The notes under the pieces: generated by a model | Told to the model about the DNA's origin: nothing | The model's input: the letters and a program-made list of their open reading frames with translations, nothing else | Databases searched by the model: none | NCBI GenBank assembly: GCA_021806765.1 | Contig: JAJZQR010000244.1 | Coordinates: 1 to 8,091 of the forward strand | Reading direction: 5' to 3' | DNA: 8,091 bases | From: Chloroflexota bacterium | GTDB taxonomy: Bacteria > Chloroflexota > UBA6077 | Made by a program: the position numbers and the translations under genes | In this document: positions 1 through 5,709 of the stretch, one piece after another | How the letters are laid out: each line of letters opens with the position of its first letter | Numbering within the stretch: position 1 is the first letter of the stretch

Positions 1-846
1 GAGGCCAAGTTCGGTATCAAGGTGGAGGTCTTCCGCTCCGGAGGCGAGGCCACTCTGCAGCGCTTCCAGACCGAGGTGTCCGCTGGAAAGGTGATGGCAG
101 ACGTGCTGACCATCACGGACCCTTCTGCCTTCATCCAACTGGGACGCAAGGGGCTGCTAGTGCCCTACAAGCCCGCCAACTGGGACAAGGTCCCCGATGC
201 GGCCAAGGACCCGGATGGTCTCTGGGTCGCGCAGAGGCTGAACCTGGCCGACATAGCCTACCGGAAGGACAAGGTCCCGGCTGCTGACGTACCCAAGAAG
301 TGGAGCGACCTCGCCGATCCCAAGTACAAGGGCATGCTGGTTCACCCGGATCCCAACTATACGGCGACGGCGATGATGGTGGTGGCCCACCTGTCCAAGG
401 ACTACGGGTGGGACTACTACCAGAAGGTGGCGAAGAACGACGTCATGATCGTTCAGGGCGCAGCCCAGGTAGCGACCTCCCTCACTTCGGGCGAGCGATT
501 GATCGCCGCCGAGGCTTCCGACTCCTACACCTGGCGGGATCGCAACAAGGGCCAGCCGGTCGAGGCCGTGTTCCCCGAGGATGGGGTCTTTATGATCCCT
601 GCGCCTTCAGCTGTGATCAAGGGCGGGCCTAACCCCAACGCTGCCAAGCTGCTAGCCGATTTCATGCTGAGCGACGAGGTGCAACCGCTCTACATCCAGG
701 AGGGCCTCTACGGTGCCCGGATGGATGCGCCGGCGCCGAAGGGCAACCCGACTCTGGACAAGATGAAGCTACGGGCCATCGACTACGACTACATCGAGAA
801 GAACCTCGAGCAGATCAAGGCGAAGTTCTCCGAAATCTTCGGATAA
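1..846 (+). CDS. ABC transporter substrate-binding protein, Fe3+/phosphonate-type family (5' partial)
   Basis: This is the ligand-capturing component of an ABC importer, acting outside the cytoplasmic membrane and delivering substrate to the permease encoded next. The frame is open to base 1. The GTG at 22 is an internal valine, so the start and signal peptide lie upstream. In the 281 residues present, early residues read KVEVFRSGGEA, followed by a QRFQTEVSAGKVMADVL segment, which is typical of family-1 binding proteins of the FutA/FbpA/PhnS type. The C-terminal part has the characteristic NPNAAKLLADFMLSDE helix followed by a GLYGAR segment. Compared with usual lengths near 340-360, roughly 60-80 residues are missing. 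At 520-534 the sequence is Asp-Ser-Tyr-Thr-Trp, where iron-binding relatives usually have adjacent tyrosines, so ferric iron is doubtful. The dehydrogenase and RraA genes downstream favour an organic anion, by inference only. Family assignment is secure; the ligand is unknown. Confidence 0.92.
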   Translation, partial: EAKFGIKVEVFRSGGEATLQRFQTEVSAGKVMADVLTITDPSAFIQLGRKGLLVPYKPANWDKVPDAAKDPDGLWVAQRLNLADIAYRKDKVPAADVPKKWSDLADPKYKGMLVHPDPNYTATAMMVVAHLSKDYGWDYYQKVAKNDVMIVQGAAQVATSLTSGERLIAAEASDSYTWRDRNKGQPVEAVFPEDGVFMIPAPSAVIKGGPNPNAAKLLADFMLSDEVQPLYIQEGLYGARMDAPAPKGNPTLDKMKLRAIDYDYIEKNLEQIKAKFSEIFG

Positions 847-862
847 TCCGTCTGCTCCTTAT

Positions 863-867
863 GGAGG
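863..867 (+). promoter_or_regulatory. Shine-Dalgarno that decides a TTG start
   Basis: GGAGG lies six bases before the TTG at 874. The only nearby ATG (861) is in another frame and meets TGA after three codons, so it cannot start the permease. This ribosome-binding site supports TTG as the real initiation codon. Confidence 0.75.
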
Positions 868-873
868 ACTGAC

Positions 874-2592
874 TTGGCTGCGGCTCAGACTACTGTCGTC
901 CCGGGGGTGCGGCGCGCGCGCCGCATCCCCGTCGAGGGGCTCTTTCTGGGGGGAAGCGCCCTGGTGCTGGTTCTCCTGGTGGTGTATCCCCTGCTGTTCC
1001 TGCTGTACGGCAGCATCACCAGGGGTGGGGCCATCTCACTGGAGAACTTCGCCACGGTGTTCTCCTCCCGCATCTACTACGACGCCCTGCTGAACTCCGT
1101 GTGGCTGGGTGTTGGCTGCGCCGTGGTGGCCGTGGTTGTTGGGGCTCCCATGGCGTGGGCCGTGAGTCGCACCAACATGCCCGGCAAGGGGTTGGTGCGG
1201 CTGCTGGTCAACATATCCTACATGACCCCCCCCTTCCTGACGGCGATCGCATACGTCAGCCTCCTGAGCCCCAACGCAGGGCTGATCAACCGATTGATCG
1301 TCTCGCTGCTGGGTGCTGAGAGGGGACCTTTCAACGTCTTCAGCCTGTGGGGGATAATCTTCGTCACCAGCATCCACACCTTTCCCTTCGTCTTCATGCT
1401 GGCTTCCTCCGCGTTGGAGTCGGTGGATTCCTCCCTGGAGGAGTCGGCTCAGATGCTGCGCGCCGGGCGGATCAGGACCGCGCTCAAAATCACCCTACCC
1501 CTGGTGACACCGGCAATCCTCTCGGGGGCCCTGCTGGCCTTCGTGAACGCCATAGCCCTCTTCGGCTCCCAGGCGATCCTGGGCTTGCCGGCCCGGATCT
1601 ACACCCTTCCAACCCGCATCTACGCCCTGTTTACCTACCCGCCCAAGTACGAGCTGGCCTCGGCCCTCTCGGTTCTTCTGATAGCCATGACGGTGGGCTC
1701 GCTCTACCTGCAGCGTCACTTCCTGGAGAAGCGCTCCTACGTGACCATGGGCGGCAAGGGGGTGCGTCCCCAACTGATAGACATAGGCCGGAAGGGATAT
1801 CTGGCTCTGACTCTCTGCCTGGCAGTGTTCACCCTCTCTGTATTCCTGCCCTACGTCACCCTGATGGCGGTCTCGGTTAGCCGCAGTTGGGGCATGGACT
1901 TCCTGCATAACCTGACCCTCGCCAACTACGAGTTCGTGCTGCTGAAGTACGATGTGACGCAGCGGGCCATCGTCAACAGCCTGGTACTGGCTACGGCCGC
2001 CGCGACCCTGGCGATGGTGCTGGGAACTCTCATCTCCTACATCGATCTGCGGACGAAGCTGCGCGGAAGGAGACTGCTGGACTACATCTCCCTGATCCCT
2101 CTTGGGCTCCCGGGCATCGTGCTGGCGGTGGGGTTGGTGCAGGCCTGGCTGCGAACGCCCTTCAACATCTACGGCACGATGGTCATCCTGCTTCTGGCCT
2201 ATGTGACCAGGTACATACCCCTGGCCGTGCGGTCGGCCAATAGCGCTCTCCAGCAGGTGGATCCCTCCCTGGAGGAAAGCGCCAGGGTCACGGGTGCCTC
2301 GTGGTTCCGGACGCTCATCCGTGTTACCGTCCCCATGACGCGGCGAGGCCTCTTTGCGGGATGGCTGCTGGTGTTCGTGCCCTCGTTGCAGGAGTTGAGC
2401 GCATCCATTCTGCTGTTCACCTCAGCCACCACCACTCTGGCGGTGGCCGTCTACAACCTGTATGAGACCGGCCAAATCGAGCCGGTGGCGGCGTTGGCCA
2501 TGGTGAACATGGCCGTGATCTCTATCGCCCTTGGCGCGGTAGGCAAGCTGGGCGGGCGGCCGATGGCGGGCTCGTCGGGAGGGCAACAGTGA
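874..2592 (+). CDS. Fused two-domain ABC transporter permease (FbpB/ThiP-like)
   Basis: This inner-membrane channel subunit has both permease halves fused in one 572-residue chain, a normal length for iron/phosphonate-type permeases. About 12 hydrophobic segments are visible, the first near residues 22-47. Each half carries an EAA loop that docks on the ATPase: residues 189-209 (EESAQML...ITLP) and 467-487 (EESARVTGAS...VTVP). Between the halves, residues 287-296 (RSYVTMGGKG) match the conserved linker of this family. The first EAA loop has Arg196 where glycine is usual; the second keeps Gly474. The start is TTG, 27 bp after the binding-protein stop and preceded by a good Shine-Dalgarno. The gene sits between binding protein and ATPase, consistent with one operon. 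The C-terminus is a short polar tail (GGRPMAGSSGGQQ). The transported substrate cannot be read from the permease. Confidence 0.93.
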   Translation: MAAAQTTVVPGVRRARRIPVEGLFLGGSALVLVLLVVYPLLFLLYGSITRGGAISLENFATVFSSRIYYDALLNSVWLGVGCAVVAVVVGAPMAWAVSRTNMPGKGLVRLLVNISYMTPPFLTAIAYVSLLSPNAGLINRLIVSLLGAERGPFNVFSLWGIIFVTSIHTFPFVFMLASSALESVDSSLEESAQMLRAGRIRTALKITLPLVTPAILSGALLAFVNAIALFGSQAILGLPARIYTLPTRIYALFTYPPKYELASALSVLLIAMTVGSLYLQRHFLEKRSYVTMGGKGVRPQLIDIGRKGYLALTLCLAVFTLSVFLPYVTLMAVSVSRSWGMDFLHNLTLANYEFVLLKYDVTQRAIVNSLVLATAAATLAMVLGTLISYIDLRTKLRGRRLLDYISLIPLGLPGIVLAVGLVQAWLRTPFNIYGTMVILLLAYVTRYIPLAVRSANSALQQVDPSLEESARVTGASWFRTLIRVTVPMTRRGLFAGWLLVFVPSLQELSASILLFTSATTTLAVAVYNLYETGQIEPVAALAMVNMAVISIALGAVGKLGGRPMAGSSGGQQ

Positions 2593-2604
2593 TCGATCAT
2601 CCTG

Positions 2605-2626
2605 GCCGGCAGCTTAGGCGGCCGGC
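2605..2626 (+). repeat. Intergenic inverted repeat between permease and ATPase
   Basis: GCCGGC at 2605-2610 is repeated at 2621-2626. The sequence is self-complementary, so the RNA can form a 6-bp GC stem with a 10-base loop in the 61-bp gap. There is no following T run, so it is not a convincing terminator. It may tune mRNA stability or the relative amounts of permease and ATPase. Confidence 0.4.
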
Positions 2627-2653
2627 GACCCACTCACGCGACCGGAGGCAGTA

Positions 2654-3712
2654 ATGGGTCGTATCGTGATGGAGGGGATCGCCAAGCGTTACGGGGCTAA
2701 CGCCGTGGTGAGCGACCTCAACCTGATCATCGAAGATGGAGAGTTCGTCACCCTGCTGGGGCCCAGCGGGTGCGGCAAGACGACGACCCTGAGGATGCTG
2801 GCAGGGTTTGTCCAGCCCGATGCGGGTGTGATCAAGATAGACGACCGAGTGTACTCATCGGCAGGCTTCTCGATCCCCCCCGAGCAGCGAGGCATGGGTA
2901 TGGTGTTCCAGAACTATGCCGTGTGGCCCCACATGACCGTGCAACAGAATGTCGCCTTTGGCCTCGAGGTGCTGAAGAGACCTAAGGAGGAGGCGAGAGA
3001 CCGAGTAGCCAAGGTGCTGGAGATAGTGGGGCTGAAGGGTCTGGAAAAGCGTTATCCCGCCCAGCTAAGCGGCGGGCAGCAGCAGCGGGTTGCCCTCGCC
3101 AGGTCCCTGGTGGTCGAGCCCTCGATCCTGCTGTTGGATGAGCCGCTGTCGAACCTGGATGCCAAGCTGCGGGAGCACATGCGCTGGGAGCTGAAGGAGC
3201 TGCAGCAGCGAATCGGCATCACCTTCGTGTACGTAACCCACGACCAGGCCGAAGCCATGGCCCTGTCGGACCGGGTCGCCGTGATGAGTGGGGGCAAGCT
3301 CCAGCAGTATGGTCCCCCCCGAGAGATCTATCAGAAGCCGGCCAATCGTATGGTGGCCGACTTCATGGGTCTGGTGAACCTCATGCCCGTCCGGGTGCTG
3401 GGGAAAGAGGCGGGGGATGGCCGCTGGAGGATCGCCCTGGGTCCCGATGTGGCGGTCAAGGTAGCGATACCTTTCACCCCCGACCCAGGATCGCAGCTGA
3501 TGCTGGCGGTGCGCCCCGAGAACTTCTCCCTGGGGAGCGGGGAGTTCAAGGGGACCGTCAGGCAGGCCACCTTCCTGGGAAACTTGAACGATTATCAGGT
3601 TGACCTGCTGGGGACGACGGTTCGAGTGCAGGCTCACCCTCTTCAGCTGTTCGAGGTGGGGCAGGAGGTCTCCCTGACCTTGGATCTGGATAGCAGCACA
3701 CTGCTGCAGTGA
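2654..3712 (+). CDS. ABC transporter ATP-binding protein with TOBE-like C-terminal domain
   Basis: This cytoplasmic ATPase energises the importer by binding the EAA loops of the adjacent permease. All nucleotide-binding motifs are intact in its 352 residues: Walker A GPSGCGKTT (36-44), Q-loop Gln86 in VFQNYAVWPHMTV, signature LSGGQQQR (138-145), Walker B ILLLDEP (158-164), D-loop SNLD (166-169) and switch His196. After the nucleotide-binding domain, residues about 235-352 form a C-terminal extension with LAVRPENFSL (near 282-293), typical of the TOBE-type domain in FbpC/PotA/UgpC-like subunits. Length is normal for this class. The ATG has GGAGG at 2644-2648, five bases upstream. It follows the permease by 61 bp. 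General ATPases of this class are labelled iron, spermidine or phosphonate importers, so no specific gene name is justified here. Confidence 0.95.
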   Translation: MGRIVMEGIAKRYGANAVVSDLNLIIEDGEFVTLLGPSGCGKTTTLRMLAGFVQPDAGVIKIDDRVYSSAGFSIPPEQRGMGMVFQNYAVWPHMTVQQNVAFGLEVLKRPKEEARDRVAKVLEIVGLKGLEKRYPAQLSGGQQQRVALARSLVVEPSILLLDEPLSNLDAKLREHMRWELKELQQRIGITFVYVTHDQAEAMALSDRVAVMSGGKLQQYGPPREIYQKPANRMVADFMGLVNLMPVRVLGKEAGDGRWRIALGPDVAVKVAIPFTPDPGSQLMLAVRPENFSLGSGEFKGTVRQATFLGNLNDYQVDLLGTTVRVQAHPLQLFEVGQEVSLTLDLDSSTLLQ

Positions 3713-3715
3713 CCC

Positions 3716-3806
3716 TCCGGTCCCTGTACCGGACTCAGCTCCACAGGCTATGGAGCGCCCAGGACCGGCCTAGCCTGGCCGGCCCGGCATCAACATGGTA
3801 GGATGC
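3716..3806 (+). repeat. Cluster of four consecutive short inverted repeats
   Basis: Just after the ATPase stop, four perfect inverted repeats follow one another: TCCGGT/ACCGGA (3716-3721 and 3728-3733), GCTCCA/TGGAGC (3738-3743 and 3751-3756), CCGGCC/GGCCGG (3765-3770 and 3777-3782), and GCATC/GATGC (3787-3791 and 3802-3806). The first three have loops of 6-7 bases and would form stable RNA hairpins. The fourth has a 10-base spacer and looks more like a DNA operator. None is followed by a T run. Possible roles are a Rho-assisted or T-poor terminator, 3'-end protection of the importer mRNA, or regulator binding ahead of the dehydrogenase gene. Confidence 0.5.
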
Positions 3807-3818
3807 AGAAGGAGTCTG

Positions 3819-3848
3819 TTCGCCTGCGATGGGGCGGCAAGATATACT
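3819..3848 (+). promoter_or_regulatory. Possible sigma70-type promoter for the dehydrogenase-RraA pair
   Basis: TATACT at 3843-3848 is a good -10 box in otherwise GC-rich DNA. Eighteen bases upstream, TTCGCC (3819-3824) is a poor -35 match (three of six). Initiation here would give a very short leader of about 12-15 bases containing only the ribosome-binding site. This is suggestive, not proven. Confidence 0.35.
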
Positions 3849-3863
3849 CTCCTGGTGGGAGGA
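3849..3863 (+). promoter_or_regulatory. Shine-Dalgarno partly inside a small hairpin
   Basis: CTCC (3849-3852) can pair with GGAG (3858-3861) across a five-base loop, covering much of the GGGAGGA ribosome-binding site (3857-3863) four bases before the dehydrogenase ATG. The stem is only 4-5 bp, so any translational effect would be mild. Confidence 0.35.
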
Positions 3864-3866
3864 TAG

Positions 3867-4844
3867 ATGAAGATAGTAATCCCCGACGATTACCAGGGCA
3901 TATTCCTGAATTCGCCCAACCTGGCTCGCCTCGAGAGGTTTGGCGAGGTGGCCGTCTATACCGAGAAGATACGTGACGAAGCCGATGCCATCTCCAGGAT
4001 GCAGGGGGCTTCCATCGTTCTGGGGAATCGGGAACGCACTCCCCTCAGCCGGACAGTGCTCTCCGCACTTCCCGAGTTGAAGCTGCTGTCCATGACCGGC
4101 ACCGGCTTCGCCAATCTGGATCTGTCCGCTGCCACCGAATTGGGGATACTGGTCACCCGCACCCCCGGCCAGTCGGGTAGGGCCGTGACCGAACTCACCT
4201 ACACCTTGATGCTGGCAACCGCCCGTCGCATCGCCTTCGCCGACAGGACGGTACGAGGTGGTGGCTGGCCCAGCATCGCGGGTTCCGAACTCCAGGGAAA
4301 GACCCTGGGGATCATCGGGTTCGGTACCATCGGGAGCGATGTGGCCAGCATCGCTCCTGCTTTCCGCATGAAGGTGATAGCCTGGGGACCTACCCTGACC
4401 CCGGAGAGGGCCGCCGCGGGAGGCGCCGTCTACCTGCCCCTTCCCGAACTGCTGCACCAGGCGGACATCGTCTCCCTGCACCTGCGAGTGACCAAGGAGA
4501 CCCGGGGGATCCTCGGAGCGGCCGAGATCGGACAGATGAAGTCTAGCGCTATCCTGATCAACACGGCCAGGGCAGCACTCACCGACGAGGCGGCTCTGGT
4601 CCGGGCCCTTCAGGAGGGACGAATCGCTGGAGCGGGGCTCGACGTCTACATGGAGGAACCCCTTCCGGCCGATAGTCCTTTGCTGAGGTTGGATAACGTC
4701 GTGCTGAGCCCTCACACCGGTTGGACCACGGCGGAGGTATTCGAGAGGTTCGTCACCACCGCCGTGGACAACGTGGAGAACTACCTGGCAGGAAACCCCA
4801 GCGAGATTCTGAACCCCGAGGCTTTGCTACAAAGAAAGAGATAG
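3867..4844 (+). CDS. D-isomer-specific 2-hydroxyacid dehydrogenase
   Basis: This cytoplasmic oxidoreductase interconverts a D-2-hydroxyacid and its 2-ketoacid with a nicotinamide cofactor. The 325-residue length is standard. The substrate domain is split around a central Rossmann domain: residues about 1-98 and 288-325 flank it. The cofactor loop is GFGTIG (151-156). The catalytic Arg-Glu-His set is visible as Arg235 (INTARAAL), Glu264 (YMEEP) and His283 (SPHTGW). After the second beta strand (VIAWGPTLTPERA) there is Gly174, not the Asp that marks NAD use, so NADP or dual use is possible. The ATG has GGGAGGA close upstream. RraA follows after 20 bp, so the two are probably cotranscribed. The importer upstream suggests that the hydroxyacid, or a precursor, is taken up. 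Glyoxylate/hydroxypyruvate reductase or phosphoglycerate dehydrogenase labels are possible, but the sequence does not settle the substrate. Confidence 0.93.
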   Translation: MKIVIPDDYQGIFLNSPNLARLERFGEVAVYTEKIRDEADAISRMQGASIVLGNRERTPLSRTVLSALPELKLLSMTGTGFANLDLSAATELGILVTRTPGQSGRAVTELTYTLMLATARRIAFADRTVRGGGWPSIAGSELQGKTLGIIGFGTIGSDVASIAPAFRMKVIAWGPTLTPERAAAGGAVYLPLPELLHQADIVSLHLRVTKETRGILGAAEIGQMKSSAILINTARAALTDEAALVRALQEGRIAGAGLDVYMEEPLPADSPLLRLDNVVLSPHTGWTTAEVFERFVTTAVDNVENYLAGNPSEILNPEALLQRKR

Positions 4845-4848
4845 CAGG

Positions 4849-4856
4849 TAGGAGGT
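4849..4856 (+). promoter_or_regulatory. Strong Shine-Dalgarno before the RraA-family gene
   Basis: TAGGAGGT, a near-complete match to the anti-Shine-Dalgarno, sits eight bases before the ATG at 4865, inside the 20-bp gap after the dehydrogenase stop. It predicts efficient independent initiation on a shared mRNA. Confidence 0.7.
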
Positions 4857-4864
4857 AGAATCCT

Positions 4865-5536
4865 ATGGCGGAGATCGCCGCGGTTCCAGTGGAAGTGATG
4901 GAGCTGCTTCAGAAGGTGACCACCGGAATGGTCAAGGATGCCCTGGCCATTTCAGGCATCAAGGGGGGCATCGCCGGGATTCGCCCTGTCAGAGGTTTCG
5001 AGGATACGAAGATCATCGGACCGGCCGCCACCATCCAGTTCTCTTCCCCGCGACCCGGTGGCCCCAAGCTGAACAACTACGTCGTCATCGAGGAGACCCC
5101 TCCGGGGAGCGTCCTGGTGATCGACGGCAAGGGTTACGACGGCCACTTCACGGGGGACAACCAGGGGGCGCTGGCCAAGAGACAGGGAGTGGTGGGCATC
5201 GTGGTTTACGGCGGAGCCCGAGACCTGGCCGGCTACCGGGAGATGGGCATGCCCCTCTACTGCACCGGGTCTGCCACCAGGGACAAGCCTGCCGAACTCC
5301 AGCTAACTGCCTACAATGTCCCGGTGGAGGTCGGCGGAGTGATGGTGAAGCCTGGTGACATCATCATCGCCGACGAGGACGGAGTGGTTGCCATCCCCGC
5401 CGAGGGCATGGACTTGATGATGGAGAACATGAAGATCATGTTCGAGGTCGAAGACGGTATGGAGAAGGCGATCAACAGCGGCGCCACCGCCGCCGAGTTG
5501 TCGGCCATCATCGCCAAGAAGAAGCCGAAGAAGTAG
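4865..5536 (+). CDS. RraA / HMG-aldolase-family protein
   Basis: The family includes 4-hydroxy-4-methyl-2-oxoglutarate aldolase/oxaloacetate decarboxylase (divalent-metal lyases acting on keto-acids) and the RNase E inhibitor RraA. At 223 residues this is closer in length to the aldolases than to RraA (about 160). Visible landmarks are VKDAL near residue 25, PPGSVLVIDGKG (79-90), the G97-D98-N99 loop, the GGARD core with Arg119-Asp120 (the conserved substrate- and metal-binding pair), and VKPGDIIIADEDGVVAIP near 160-178. The position three after Asp120 is Gly123, where aldolases usually have an acidic residue. The C-terminus is lysine-rich (KKKPKK). Adjacency to a hydroxyacid dehydrogenase favours a catabolic lyase over an RNase regulator. 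Older pipelines often call such proteins dimethylmenaquinone methyltransferase, which is a known misannotation. The exact reaction is not identifiable. Confidence 0.9.
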   Translation: MAEIAAVPVEVMELLQKVTTGMVKDALAISGIKGGIAGIRPVRGFEDTKIIGPAATIQFSSPRPGGPKLNNYVVIEETPPGSVLVIDGKGYDGHFTGDNQGALAKRQGVVGIVVYGGARDLAGYREMGMPLYCTGSATRDKPAELQLTAYNVPVEVGGVMVKPGDIIIADEDGVVAIPAEGMDLMMENMKIMFEVEDGMEKAINSGATAAELSAIIAKKKPKK

Positions 5537-5551
5537 ACGGGCAGGTGGCCC

Positions 5552-5580
5552 GGGGGGGCGGGCTCCCACGGGAGCCCCCT
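5552..5580 (+). terminator. Likely terminator hairpin after the RraA-family gene
   Basis: GGGCTCC (5560-5566) pairs perfectly with GGAGCCC (5571-5577) across a four-base CACG loop, 23 bases after the stop codon and preceded by a run of Gs (5552-5558). The tail is CCTCTCTC, not a T run, so it is a T-poor intrinsic terminator at best. Its place at the operon end supports the call. Confidence 0.55.
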
Positions 5581-5608
5581 CTCTCACGCTCAACGGTATC
5601 GGTGAGAG
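5581..5608 (+). repeat. Second inverted repeat behind the terminator hairpin
   Basis: CTCTCAC (5581-5587) and GTGAGAG (5602-5608) are perfectly complementary with a 14-base spacer. The repeat begins one base after the first hairpin's tail, so the two could act as a tandem terminator. Alternatively it may be a protein-binding site before the YfhO gene. The rest of the gap, 5609-5709, shows no recognisable promoter or RNA. Confidence 0.45.
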
Positions 5609-5709
5609 CCTTTGGATCGAGCCGGTCCTCCCGCAGCTTCAGCCAACCGTCCCAGAGCCCCATTCAGCGGCAACAGCTCCCTGTCCCAGATGTCGAGGTT
5701 CGAAGAGCG

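Noticed and set aside
157..390. Minus-strand frame starting with a His/Arg-rich stretch
   Set aside because: The His run is the reverse complement of codons in the binding-protein gene; it is a shadow, not a metal-binding peptide.
1..3712. Annotation as a ferric iron importer (fbpABC/futABC)
   Set aside because: The family matches, but the tyrosine pair expected for iron is not seen and the neighbours are organic-acid enzymes, so no specific name is given.
3735..4715. Long open frame on the minus strand (326 codons)
   Set aside because: It lies opposite the dehydrogenase gene, has low-complexity Gly/Gln/His-rich composition and no recognisable domain. The + strand product has intact catalytic motifs.
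4865..5536. RNase E regulator RraA or dimethylmenaquinone methyltransferase
   Set aside because: The protein is longer than true RraA and sits in a catabolic context. The methyltransferase label for this family is an old misannotation, and no SAM-binding motif is seen.
5602..5709. Upstream GTG start for the YfhO gene
   Set aside because: The extra stretch is Ser/Gln/Pro-rich, overlaps an inverted repeat arm and lacks a good ribosome-binding site.
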